Shown here piece by piece: positions 6,132-12,813 of a DNA stretch of 29,008 nucleotides; positions within the stretch are counted from its first letter, which is position 1, and the number at the start of each line of letters is the position of its first letter. The notes beneath the pieces were generated by a model that saw only the letters and a list, made by a program, of their open reading frames with translations, was not told where the DNA came from and ran no database searches. Position numbers and translations under genes: made by a program. Origin of the DNA: an uncultured Bacilli bacterium (GTDB lineage Bacteria; Bacillota_I; Bacilli_A; RF39; UBA660); NCBI GenBank assembly GCA_910586865.1, contig CAJUIY010000002.1:31136-60143 (forward strand). Reading direction: 5' to 3'.

Positions 6132-6784
6132 TACTAATAGTATTGATTTTAATCACACTTTTACTTATGTTTGTAGTATCATCTTGTATTGTAGCAAGTA
6201 GAGTAGATGAAGAGATTAAAGCAAGTGTTCAGAATAATGAAATTAATCGTAATATTATTGAAAACTCATATTATATGATAAAACTATTTTTTGATGATGG
6301 TAAAGAAGTTACCAATCTAAAATTACAAAATTTAATGTATTTTGTTGAAGCTTATTATATGGATAGTCATCTTGAGGAGACTCATTTATATGATCTTAAT
6401 TGGACTGCTTGGAATTATGGAGTTGTAGTTTCAGAACTATATCAAAAATATAAAAGATTTGGTAACTTTCCCATAAGAATAAGTGAAGAAGAAAAAACTA
6501 TTGGAGAATCATTATCAGAAGTTAATAAGAAATGCATAGAAAAAATATACAGTATTTTTGGTGAATTATCTGTGTTTGAGTTAGAGGTGTTAACTCATCT
6601 TGAAAGTTCACCTTGGCGTGTTATTTATAACTTAAATAAACAAAAATCTAAATATGATTTTGAAGATATCAATAATAAATCACTTATTCCTAAAAAAGAA
6701 ACTGCCATATGGTTTAAAAATAACTTTGGTGAAGTGATAGATAATAAGGTGGATACTATTGAACCAGATAAAGAGGAGGACTGA
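6128..6784 (+). CDS. membrane-anchored Panacea (SocA-like) antitoxin-domain protein
   Basis: 218 aa. Residues 1-23 form one hydrophobic segment with no preceding positive charge and Arg just after it, favouring a cytoplasmic C-terminal domain. From about residue 48 the Panacea pattern follows: V-T-N-L-K-L-Q-N-L-M-Y-F-V-E-A-Y-Y, then W-N-Y-G-V-V-V-S-E-L-Y at about residues 96-106, then L-E-S-S-P-W-R-V-I-Y and a last helix (K-K-E-T-A-I-W-F). Panacea antitoxins are usually cytosolic; a membrane anchor suggests a membrane-acting partner. V-S-S-C at residues 17-20 also resembles a lipobox, but the basic n-region is missing. The adjacent genes (5889 and 6787) are candidate partners. Confidence 0.8.
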   Translation: MILIVLILITLLLMFVVSSCIVASRVDEEIKASVQNNEINRNIIENSYYMIKLFFDDGKEVTNLKLQNLMYFVEAYYMDSHLEETHLYDLNWTAWNYGVVVSELYQKYKRFGNFPIRISEEEKTIGESLSEVNKKCIEKIYSIFGELSVFELEVLTHLESSPWRVIYNLNKQKSKYDFEDINNKSLIPKKETAIWFKNNFGEVIDNKVDTIEPDKEED

Positions 6785-6786
6785 TT

Positions 6787-7134
6787 ATGAAGACTCAAAA
6801 TAAGATTCTTTATTACTATAATAGAAAAATGCCAGATAAATTAAATAAAGTTGAAGTAATTGATATATTATATCTTACAGGAAAAAATATAAAGAGTATT
6901 CAATATGTCGTTACAAAATATAATATTGAATATGCTAGAAAGAAAACAAAAGAAGATTATTGGTTTAGTGTTTATACTCCTTATGAAGACGAAGAAATAT
7001 TTGTTCATGAGGGACAATTCTTTACTTTTGAAGCCTCTTTTAATAAAGAAAAGATAACCAAACGATTTGAAGAACAAAGAAAATATAAGATAAAAGACTT
7101 GGAACAATATTTAAAACAATTAAAAGGAGAGTGA
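6787..7134 (+). CDS. hypothetical protein downstream of the anchored Panacea gene
   Basis: 115 aa, basic, Tyr/Lys-rich, not recognised. It starts 2 nt after the Panacea stop with GAGGAGG just upstream, so the two are translated together. The chain is soluble, with a beta-rich middle and a charged helical C-terminus (L-E-Q-Y-L-K-Q-L-K). Position makes it a possible toxin partner, without any motif support. Confidence 0.75.
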   Translation: MKTQNKILYYYNRKMPDKLNKVEVIDILYLTGKNIKSIQYVVTKYNIEYARKKTKEDYWFSVYTPYEDEEIFVHEGQFFTFEASFNKEKITKRFEEQRKYKIKDLEQYLKQLKGE

Positions 7135-7138
7135 TTAA

Positions 7139-7480
7139 ATGAGTTTATGGGTAGTAAATCAAGAAGGTGATTTATGTCAAGTAACAAAGATACTTCATCC
7201 TAGTAAAACTGTTGAATTAAAAAAACGGAGTTTTACTTCAAAAAATATTATGCAAAATGGATTTGAATTAATTGGATGCGGAACGTATGGAAATGAAATA
7301 TCATTAGGGTATTATAAAACAAAAAAAAGAACTTTTGAAATATTTGAAAAAATAAAAAAGTTTGTGAATTTAATGAATCATTTAGAAATATTCAAAAATG
7401 ATAATGGTCACTTCCGTTTGATGACTGATTTATTGATAAACTATGATGGTAAAACCATCTATGAAATGCCAAAAGAATAG
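7139..7480 (+). CDS. hypothetical protein
   Basis: 113 aa, not recognised. It begins with a strand-rich segment (S-L-W-V-V-N-Q-E-G-D) and is otherwise mixed alpha/beta, basic, with no membrane segment. The AAAGGAGA Shine-Dalgarno sits in the end of the previous gene. Confidence 0.75.
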   Translation: MSLWVVNQEGDLCQVTKILHPSKTVELKKRSFTSKNIMQNGFELIGCGTYGNEISLGYYKTKKRTFEIFEKIKKFVNLMNHLEIFKNDNGHFRLMTDLLINYDGKTIYEMPKE

Positions 7481-7493
7481 AAGGTGATAATAA

Positions 7494-7985
7494 TTGAAAA
7501 ATTTGGTCTTATTAGAACAAGATTATAAAGAAGAAGAAAAGGATATATTAAAATTGAGTGATGAAATATTAGAATGTGAAACAAAATTAGGAGTTGGATC
7601 ATCTGGCTTTAGTGAAATAATATCATCTCCAACCAGAAAAAATACTACAGATATCATACTATCAAAATATATTTCTGCAAAAATAAAACATGATGTAAAG
7701 ATAAAAAAGATGGAAAGGTTGAAAAATCAAATAAACTTTTATTATGAGTTATATAAACAATCTAATAACGAAGATGAAATGATTTATATAGAGAAAAAGA
7801 TAAAAAAATATTCAAATGCAAAAGTATCAGTATTACATGGAGGGATAGATACTTCCACGATAAATAGAAAAGTAAAAAAGGTAGAAGAAAAATATGGTGG
7901 TTTAATTCAAAAGGATACAGAAGAGAAACAATTAATAGAATCTGCAATAGAAACAACCTTAAAAGAATTAAGAGCAAACATTTAG
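7494..7985 (+). CDS. coiled-coil protein, TTG start
   Basis: 163 aa. TTG 7494 follows an AGAAGGTGATAATAA leader with good spacing and no other start is available. Long charged helices (about residues 5-35, 65-105, 120-160) suggest a coiled coil. It contains a Ser/Gly-rich turn (G-V-G-S-S-G-F-S). It is the penultimate gene of the 188-8312 block, and its last codons form the left arm of the hairpin at 7967-7998. Not recognised. Confidence 0.75.
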   Translation: MKNLVLLEQDYKEEEKDILKLSDEILECETKLGVGSSGFSEIISSPTRKNTTDIILSKYISAKIKHDVKIKKMERLKNQINFYYELYKQSNNEDEMIYIEKKIKKYSNAKVSVLHGGIDTSTINRKVKKVEEKYGGLIQKDTEEKQLIESAIETTLKELRANI

Positions 7986-7998
7986 TTTTGCTCTTAAT
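7967..7998 (+). terminator. 12-bp perfect hairpin at a gene end (possible terminator)
   Basis: ATTAAGAGCAAA (7967-7978) pairs perfectly with TTTGCTCTTAAT (7987-7998) around an 8-nt loop containing the TAG stop of the preceding gene. No real T-run follows, so termination may be weak. It directly precedes and partly overlaps a promoter, fitting an operon boundary. Confidence 0.45.
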
Positions 7999-8016
7999 AT
8001 AAATGTTTGATATAAT
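7988..8016 (+). promoter_or_regulatory. promoter for the 8046 gene
   Basis: An extended -10 (TG at 8008-8009, TATAAT at 8011-8016) lies 17 bp downstream of a weak -35 (TTGCTC, 7988-7993). Transcription would start near 8023, leaving a short leader with GGTGG before ATG 8046. Confidence 0.6.
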
Positions 8017-8045
8017 ATATTTAATAAAAAAGGTGGTAGGAATAT

Positions 8046-8312
8046 ATGCAAAATAAAAAGACTGCAATAAAACGTAAAAATATTTGGAGAAAAGAAAATA
8101 CAAGGAATTTTATAGCAGAGTTGAAGGAACAAGAACGAGATGAACTGATATCCTATTTAAGAAAAAAAGGTATATCAAATGTAGATTTTGTGAAAAATTC
8201 TTTTAGAAATCTAAAAATAGAAGGACAAACATATATATATCAAAATAAGGAATATAATTTAAAGGACATGATAGAACAATTAGAAAATCAAGGTATTATT
8301 CAAAAAAAGTAA
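8046..8312 (+). CDS. small putative regulator (ribbon-helix-helix-like)
   Basis: 88 aa, very basic N-terminus, then F-I-A-E-L-K-E-Q-E-R-D-E-L-I-S-Y-L and a helix-turn-helix-like K-K-G-I-S-N-V-D-F-V-K-N-S-F, reminiscent of small ribbon-helix-helix or copy-control proteins of plasmids. It has its own promoter (7988-8016), unlike the operon genes before it. It lies immediately upstream of a palindrome-bearing promoter (8330-8358) and could be its regulator. DNA binding is inferred from pattern only. Confidence 0.6.
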   Translation: MQNKKTAIKRKNIWRKENTRNFIAELKEQERDELISYLRKKGISNVDFVKNSFRNLKIEGQTYIYQNKEYNLKDMIEQLENQGIIQKK

Positions 8313-8329
8313 TATTTGTTTTCTTTTTC

Positions 8330-8358
8330 TTGACATACCCATGGGTATATGTTATAAT
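8330..8358 (+). promoter_or_regulatory. consensus promoter with embedded 14-bp palindrome
   Basis: TTGACA (8330-8335), 17-bp spacer, TATAAT (8353-8358): a perfect sigma-A match. The spacer holds the perfect palindrome ATACCCATGGGTAT (8335-8348), positioned so that a bound repressor would block polymerase. The ATACCC-GGGTAT form resembles operators of CsoR/CstR-type repressors; that link is by resemblance only. It drives the leader of the 8540 gene. Confidence 0.75.
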
Positions 8359-8407
8359 TAATTCAACAAAAGAAAAAGAAGTATTATCAACATGAAAAAA
8401 TAAAAAA

Positions 8408-8515
8408 AGTGAGTACCATGCACAGGTATGCACACCTTTCTATGTTAATATGGTATTGTGGAGAGAAAAAGAAATCCACGGTATCTTGTATTAAAGAAAG
8501 GGAGTGGTACTCATT
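8408..8515 (+). ncRNA. structured leader RNA upstream of the 8540 gene
   Basis: In the transcript from 8330-8358, bases 8408-8418 can pair with 8505-8515 over 11 bp (AGTGAGTACCA with TGGTACTCATT, one G-U). Inside, 8454-8462 pairs with 8475-8483 over 9 bp with two G-U pairs. The ribosome binding site region lies just after the outer stem. It does not match any riboswitch class I know. Its left half also contains the tandem-repeat promoter-like element at 8418-8451. Confidence 0.4.
8418..8451 (+). promoter_or_regulatory. 10-bp tandem-repeat promoter element, copy 1
   Basis: ATGCACAGGT ATGCACACCT (8418-8437) are adjacent direct repeats one helical turn apart, followed by TGTTAATAT (8443-8451), an extended -10. 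No -35 box is recognisable and the repeats cover its position, as in promoters activated by dimeric regulators. Copies 2 and 3 at 24498 and 24567 keep the same geometry. Confidence 0.5.
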
Positions 8516-8543
8516 AAAAGAAAGGTATAGTGATAGTATATGA
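8418..8543 (+). CDS. possible upstream ORF coupled to the 8540 gene
   Basis: ATG 8418 opens a 41-codon frame (M-H-R-Y-A-H ...) whose TGA overlaps the start of the next gene (ATGA at 8540). The downstream gene has its AAAGG 14 nt from the ATG, which is far, so reinitiation from this ORF would make sense. Against it, the ORF has no good Shine-Dalgarno and its first half coincides with the repeat element. A similar start recurs at 24498. Confidence 0.3.
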   Translation: MHRYAHLSMLIWYCGEKKKSTVSCIKEREWYSLKERYSDSI

Positions 8544-9283
8544 AAAAAATAAAAAGTAGAAGAGGAAATCTTCTAAATAAATTTAAAAATTTAAGTAAAC
8601 GTAAGAAAGTAATAACAATTACAATTAGTATGTTAGTATTGTTACTAGCAGTTTCAATACCAACAACGATAATACTTTCATCCTCAAGTAATTCTAAAGA
8701 AATTCAAACATCATCAAAGAAATCTTTAAAGTCAAAGTCTAAAACTAAAAAAGAGAAATCTAGTGACGAAAAAGAAGAAACAAATAAAGATGATGTAGAA
8801 GAGGAAAAATCTAAGGAAGCAAATTCAAAAAAAGAAGAAGCAAACCAATCGAAAAATCAGAGTGAATCTAACAGTGATAATAGTGGAGAAAGTTCTGGTG
8901 CAACAACTAATAAAACTACACCTCAACAAACTCCACAACAAAATCAACCAGTGCAACAACAACCATCTCAACCTGCTCCTGCACCAACACCTCAACCTCA
9001 AACTGAATGGGAGAAATTAGGCATAAGTGAGTATACATATTATAATACCACTTTAGAAGGTGTACAACCTGATTTTAGAGGTTCAGATTTATCAGTGTGT
9101 GAAGCAGAGGTGAATAGACTTAGAGGAATAGCAAGAAATAGAACTGATGTAACATCTACTGGTGGAAATAGTTATACTGTAACAGGAAAATATACAGGTC
9201 AATATTTAGGATGTGGTTTAAAATTACGTATCAATGGTGTTGAGTATAGTTATAGCCAAGCAAAAGCATTTTTAGGTGTCTGA
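8540..9283 (+). CDS. membrane-anchored secreted protein with low-complexity stalk
   Basis: 247 aa. Residues 1-23 are basic, 24-46 a single membrane segment; the rest should be extracellular. A Ser/Lys/Glu-rich stalk (about 48-120) passes into a Gln/Pro-rich stretch (about 125-153), then a compact C-terminal domain (155-247) with only two Cys (187 and 225) that could form a disulfide. The layout is that of a wall-spanning anchored surface protein. The C-terminal domain is unfamiliar. Its dedicated controlled promoter and position just before the adhesin-sortase pair suggest a role in cell contact or channel assembly at the surface. Confidence 0.8.
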   Translation: MKKIKSRRGNLLNKFKNLSKRKKVITITISMLVLLLAVSIPTTIILSSSSNSKEIQTSSKKSLKSKSKTKKEKSSDEKEETNKDDVEEEKSKEANSKKEEANQSKNQSESNSDNSGESSGATTNKTTPQQTPQQNQPVQQQPSQPAPAPTPQPQTEWEKLGISEYTYYNTTLEGVQPDFRGSDLSVCEAEVNRLRGIARNRTDVTSTGGNSYTVTGKYTGQYLGCGLKLRINGVEYSYSQAKAFLGV

Positions 9284-9335
9284 TTGAATACAATAATAGT
9301 TCTTTCCTAATAGTTTGGAACTTATAAAGGTTTTA

Positions 9336-9361
9336 ATTGTTGTACCGGAAAACAACGATTA
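9336..9361 (+). other. 9-bp hairpin with ACCGGAAA loop
   Basis: AATTGTTGT (9336-9344) pairs with ACAACGATT (9353-9361), one G-U, around the loop ACCGGAAA. The string TACCGGAAA recurs in the oriT-like repeat at 20231-20239. Function unknown. Confidence 0.35.
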
Positions 9362-9390
9362 ATGATAAATAAATTTATATTAAAATTAAA

Positions 9391-9415
9391 CATGTCTTAG
9401 GTGATGTGTTTTTTT
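9391..9415 (+). terminator. intrinsic terminator before the adhesin gene
   Basis: CATGTC (9391-9396) pairs with GATGTG (9403-9408), two G-U pairs, followed by seven Ts (9409-9415). It lies between the anchored protein and the adhesin, so the adhesin is expressed either by read-through or from a promoter I cannot place. Confidence 0.55.
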
Positions 9416-9437
9416 CATGGAAGAAAGGAATGATAGA

Positions 9438-10952
9438 ATGATAAAAATAAATAAAATATTAAGTGTATTACTATTAATAGGTACAATTTTTTGTAATTAT
9501 TTAACAGTAAATGCACAAACAACAGTAGATAATCTTTATAAAGATGATAACTATAAATTTTGGGTAGCTACTTGGAAAAGAGATGGAAGTGATAGAGTAG
9601 CCACTGAAGAAAGTATGATTAGAAGGACTAGTGATAATAGTCCAGTATATTGTATTCAAGCACCAATTCCATTTAATAGTGGGAGTCAAGTTAATGGAAT
9701 AGTAGATACTAATACAATGTCTACTATGTCGGGATTAAGTAATGAACAAATAGAACGAATCAAATTAATTGCTTATTACGGCTATGGCTATGAAGGACAT
9801 GAAGACGTTAATTGGTATTATGCTACACAATTATTAATATGGAGTGTAACTAATCCAGGATACACTTATGCAATTGCCGATGGAGACCACAGTCTAACTC
9901 CAAGCAATAGATATGATGCATATTATAATGAAATTAATTCCTTAGTAGATAATCATACAGTAAATCCAAGTTTTTCAGGACAAAAAATTGAAATGAAGGC
10001 AGGGGATGTTGTTACTTTAAACGATACTAATAATGTGTTATCCAAATATTATCAAGGATATGAAGATGAACATATTAAAGCTACAGTTAATGATAATAAT
10101 ACTTTAACTGTTATTGCTAAAACTGGTTATGAAGGAAAAATTTGGATTGAAGCAAAAGAAAATAATAATAGACCAATGATATATGAAGGAGCTAATCAAC
10201 TTTGTATGAATATTGGCGATCCAGACGGACAAGATTTTTCGTTGATTATACATGCAACAACAAGGATTGAAGTAACAAAAACTTATGGAAGTAAAAATGA
10301 TGGAGTTTATCGTCCTGAAAAAGGTGCAGAGTTTGAAGTTTACAACACAGAAACTAATCAATTAGTTAGCAAAGTTATTACTGATTCAGATGGTAAGTTT
10401 ACTCTAGATTTAGGATATGGTACATATCGTATTCATCAAACAAAAGGTAAAGATAAATATGATTTTGTTAAGGATTATACTATTACAATTGATGGCTCAA
10501 CAGATAAAGAAGTGATTTTCTTTAAAAACGAATATATTACAAGTGATTTAGAGTTCACTAAGACAGATTTCTCAACAGGGGAAACTCTTCCTAATACAAC
10601 CATTGAAATTTACAACACAGAAACAAATGAATTAGTTGGAACTCATGTAACGGATGCAAACGGAAAGGTAACTATTAAAAATCTAGGATTTGGTAAATAC
10701 TATATTTTAGAAAAAAATGCACCAGAGGGATATGAATTAAATCCAGAAAAAATGTATTTCGAAATTACAAAATCAGGAGAAATCATTAAAGTAAATATGA
10801 AAAATCATAAAATTAAAAAAGTATCGTCTTATAATGTACCAAATACAGCTACGAAATCATCATTAAGTGATGTAGCAGTATGTTTAGTTATTATTGTTGT
10901 TGTTGGAGGAGCATTTATCATTGTCACGAATAAAAACAAAGACAATAAATAA
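9438..10952 (+). CDS. thioester-domain adhesin with two Cna-B repeats and VPNTA sorting signal
   Basis: 504 aa from ATG 9438, chosen because AAAGGA (9424-9429) sits 8 nt upstream; the frame extends to ATG 9417 inside the terminator region. Signal peptide 1-26 (V-N-A then Q). A thioester (TQXA) domain follows: Cys72 in Y-C-I-Q and Gln131 in A-T-Q-L-L-I-W are the expected cross-linked pair, which forms covalent bonds with host or partner-cell surfaces. Two Cna-B/SpaA-type domains occupy about 276-365 and 369-457, each with K-T near the start and a G-x-Y-x-[IL] strand near the end. The C-terminus is V-P-N-T-A (467-471), a membrane segment (478-496) and a Lys-rich tail: a variant of LPxTG. The sortase gene follows directly and overlaps its end. 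Confidence 0.88.
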   Translation: MIKINKILSVLLLIGTIFCNYLTVNAQTTVDNLYKDDNYKFWVATWKRDGSDRVATEESMIRRTSDNSPVYCIQAPIPFNSGSQVNGIVDTNTMSTMSGLSNEQIERIKLIAYYGYGYEGHEDVNWYYATQLLIWSVTNPGYTYAIADGDHSLTPSNRYDAYYNEINSLVDNHTVNPSFSGQKIEMKAGDVVTLNDTNNVLSKYYQGYEDEHIKATVNDNNTLTVIAKTGYEGKIWIEAKENNNRPMIYEGANQLCMNIGDPDGQDFSLIIHATTRIEVTKTYGSKNDGVYRPEKGAEFEVYNTETNQLVSKVITDSDGKFTLDLGYGTYRIHQTKGKDKYDFVKDYTITIDGSTDKEVIFFKNEYITSDLEFTKTDFSTGETLPNTTIEIYNTETNELVGTHVTDANGKVTIKNLGFGKYYILEKNAPEGYELNPEKMYFEITKSGEIIKVNMKNHKIKKVSSYNVPNTATKSSLSDVAVCLVIIVVVGGAFIIVTNKNKDNK

Positions 10953-11553
10953 TAAATTAAAATTTATTCTATTAATTTTAATTACAGTTATAATAAGTGT
11001 AGTAGTATATGATAAGATTGATACTTCTATTAAGGATAAAAAGGAAGAAGAAAAAATTTCTTCCTTTTTTGACTTACAAAAGGAGATACAAGATACAATA
11101 AAAACTCCAGAAAATATGGAGCGAAATTCTAATAATGAAAATTTTATTGGAATTTTAGATATTCCCAAAATAAACCTACAAAGAGGTTTTTATAGTTTAG
11201 AATCATCAAAAAATACTGTTGATATAGGATTGGAAGTAATAAAAGGAAGCCAGATGCCCGATGTAGAGAATAGCGAATTAGTAATAGCAGGTCATTCTGG
11301 AAATGGTTATTTAGCTTTCTTTAAAGAGTTAGATAAGATAGAAAAAGGAAATTTAATTTATATTACATATCAAGGATATAAATATACATATAAGTTAAAA
11401 TCAACCACTATAACAGATAAGAATGGAGAAATAGAGATAGAAAAAGAAGAAGATAGCCAAACCTTAATTTTAACTACATGTAATCCAGAAAATAGAGATA
11501 AAGAACAATTGACTCTTATTTCTATATTAATAAATAAAAAATCAATAGAATAA
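10921..11553 (+). CDS. sortase (class D/E-like)
   Basis: 210 aa from TTG 10921, placed 10 nt after GGAGGA (10905-10910) and inside the end of the adhesin gene. A signal anchor at about 13-30 is followed by a spacer and the catalytic domain: I-L-D-I-P-K-I (78-84), His125 in V-I-A-G-H-S-G, Cys187 in L-T-T-C, Arg192 in N-P-E-N-R. The triad is complete. Sortases cleave a C-terminal sorting motif and join the protein to the wall or to pilin subunits. The overlap with the adhesin suggests a dedicated enzyme for the VPNTA signal. The class is judged from motif spacing only. Confidence 0.88.
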   Translation: MSRIKTKTINNKLKFILLILITVIISVVVYDKIDTSIKDKKEEEKISSFFDLQKEIQDTIKTPENMERNSNNENFIGILDIPKINLQRGFYSLESSKNTVDIGLEVIKGSQMPDVENSELVIAGHSGNGYLAFFKELDKIEKGNLIYITYQGYKYTYKLKSTTITDKNGEIEIEKEEDSQTLILTTCNPENRDKEQLTLISILINKKSIE

Positions 11554-11570
11554 GAAAGAAGGTAGATAAA

Positions 11571-11930
11571 ATGATAAATCAAATGTCTTTAGTTGGAAGA
11601 TTAGCAAATGATATAAAAGTGAATAAAACAGAGAGTGGAAAGGAAATTGCCACAATGACATTGGCAGTTCCAAGAGATTATAAGAATAGTGAAGGTATAT
11701 ATGAAACAGATTTTATAGATTGTACTTTGTGGGGAGAAACGGCAAAAAGGATATCTGAATATTGTGAAAAAGGCGATATGATAGGAATGAGGGGGAGATT
11801 GCAATCCAGAGATAATAAATTAGAAGTTGTTGCCGATAAAGTAAGTTTCTTAACAAGAACTAAAGAAAATCAAACTCAAGAAATCGAAAAACAAGATGAA
11901 AAAGAAATAGAAGAGGAGATGTGTAAATGA
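11571..11930 (+). CDS. ssb: single-stranded DNA-binding protein, first copy
   Basis: 119 aa. An OB-fold of SSB type covers about residues 1-95: M-S-L-V-G-R-L-A near the start, F-I-D-C-T-L-W-G-E-T-A around residue 50 and G-R-L-Q-S near residue 77. The tail is short and acidic (E-I-E-E-E-M-C-K) and lacks the D-x-P-F tip by which host SSB recruits repair and replication enzymes. Element-encoded SSBs coat transferred single strands in donor and recipient and can dampen the SOS response. An AGAAGGTAG Shine-Dalgarno precedes the ATG. ATGA overlap with the second SSB. Confidence 0.9.
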   Translation: MINQMSLVGRLANDIKVNKTESGKEIATMTLAVPRDYKNSEGIYETDFIDCTLWGETAKRISEYCEKGDMIGMRGRLQSRDNKLEVVADKVSFLTRTKENQTQEIEKQDEKEIEEEMCK

Positions 11931-12289
11931 TTCATACAGAATTTATTGGAAGATTAGTTAATAATCCAGAACTAAAAAAAATCACAACTAAAGCAGGAGA
12001 AGAAAAGAGTGTTGCAAATATAACACTAGCAGTTAATAGATTATATAGTGATAAAGTAGATTATGTTGATGCTACAGTTTGGGGAAAGCAAGCAGAACAT
12101 TTAGTAGAAGGTAATTCTAAAGGATCTAGAGTTTCTATTATTGGTAATTTTGAAACAGATGTTTTTGAAAAAGAAGATGGCACTAAGGTTAAAAACTACA
12201 ATGTAAATGTTGATACTATTCAATTCTTAGATAGAAAAATAGAAAGAAATGTAGAACAAGAAGCAGAACAAAATGAATTAGAGAGATAA
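11927..12289 (+). CDS. single-stranded DNA-binding protein, second copy
   Basis: 120 aa SSB-type OB-fold (F-I-G-R-L-V near the start; Y-V-D-A-T-V-W-G-K-Q-A around residue 50; a C-terminal strand N-V-N-V-D-T-I-Q-F). It is clearly diverged from the first copy, so it is not a recent duplication. Again there is no D-x-P-F tip; the chain ends N-E-L-E-R. Two tandem SSBs could form mixed tetramers or divide work between leading and transferred strands, which is inference. A terminator begins in its last codons. Confidence 0.88.
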   Translation: MIHTEFIGRLVNNPELKKITTKAGEEKSVANITLAVNRLYSDKVDYVDATVWGKQAEHLVEGNSKGSRVSIIGNFETDVFEKEDGTKVKNYNVNVDTIQFLDRKIERNVEQEAEQNELER

Positions 12290-12308
12290 TTTTCTCTCTT
12301 TTTTATTT
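12280..12308 (+). terminator. intrinsic terminator after the SSB pair
   Basis: AGAGAGA (12280-12286) pairs with TCTCTCT (12293-12299) around a 6-nt loop, followed by a T-rich tract. The stop codon of the second SSB lies in the loop. Confidence 0.75.
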
Positions 12309-12339
12309 TATAAAATGATAGAAGGAGAGTGATGAAAAC

Positions 12340-12813
12340 GTGGAAAATAAAATGTTAGTTGAGGTAAGAGATTTAATGAAAGATAGATTGGAGGAATATA
12401 AAGATTGTGAGATTGAAGGTGCAGAAGTAGGATATTTATTATTAGAAAGAGAAAATTCTAACGGGACACATACATATAGTACTTTGAAGGCGAAAAAGTG
12501 GATAACAAACAATTTCGATGATTTAGGCGATATTGTTGATGAAATTTCTTCTTCTTTGGGTAGTGAGAGCATCCCTAATGTTTTTTCTGAACCAGAAAGA
12601 TTTCAGGTTGTAGCAATGTTAGAAATAGGTAACCAAATGTTGTCTAAATGTAGTGAGATAGAGACAAATTGGAATAACAAGATAGTATTAACCGAAGATG
12701 AAATTGATAAAATTAAACAGGAATTAGATATGTTAGATTTATCAAATGGATTGCAAGGTTTAGAATATGTTTCATTAAAAGAAAAAACAGAAGACTACGA
12801 AATGGGAATGTAG
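12340..12813 (+). CDS. acidic hypothetical protein with EDYEMGM tail
   Basis: 157 aa, acidic, not recognised. GTG 12340 follows AGGAGA at 11 nt; ATG 12352 in the same frame is an alternative. The chain looks alpha-helical and soluble. It ends E-D-Y-E-M-G-M, the tail shared with genes ending at 23516, 25286 and 26307, and an intrinsic terminator overlaps these codons. It lies between the SSBs and the mating-channel genes. Confidence 0.78.
   Translation: MENKMLVEVRDLMKDRLEEYKDCEIEGAEVGYLLLERENSNGTHTYSTLKAKKWITNNFDDLGDIVDEISSSLGSESIPNVFSEPERFQVVAMLEIGNQMLSKCSEIETNWNNKIVLTEDEIDKIKQELDMLDLSNGLQGLEYVSLKEKTEDYEMGM

Noticed and set aside
8418..8460. Conserved peptide M-H-R-Y-A-H...S-M-L-I-W-Y at 8418 and 24498 as a gene family
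   Set aside because: The third element at 24567 keeps the DNA geometry but not the peptide, and the copy at 24498 is not followed by a gene in coupling position. DNA-level function explains the similarity better.
8408..8515. c-di-GMP riboswitch or T-box
   Set aside because: GCACAGG and GGTAC strings are superficially similar, but the conserved junction, T-box sequence and specifier loop are not present.
6128..9283. Recoding of TGA as tryptophan (Mollicutes code)
   Set aside because: TGA ends several well-supported genes (for example at 6784, 7134 and 9283), and Trp is TGG throughout.
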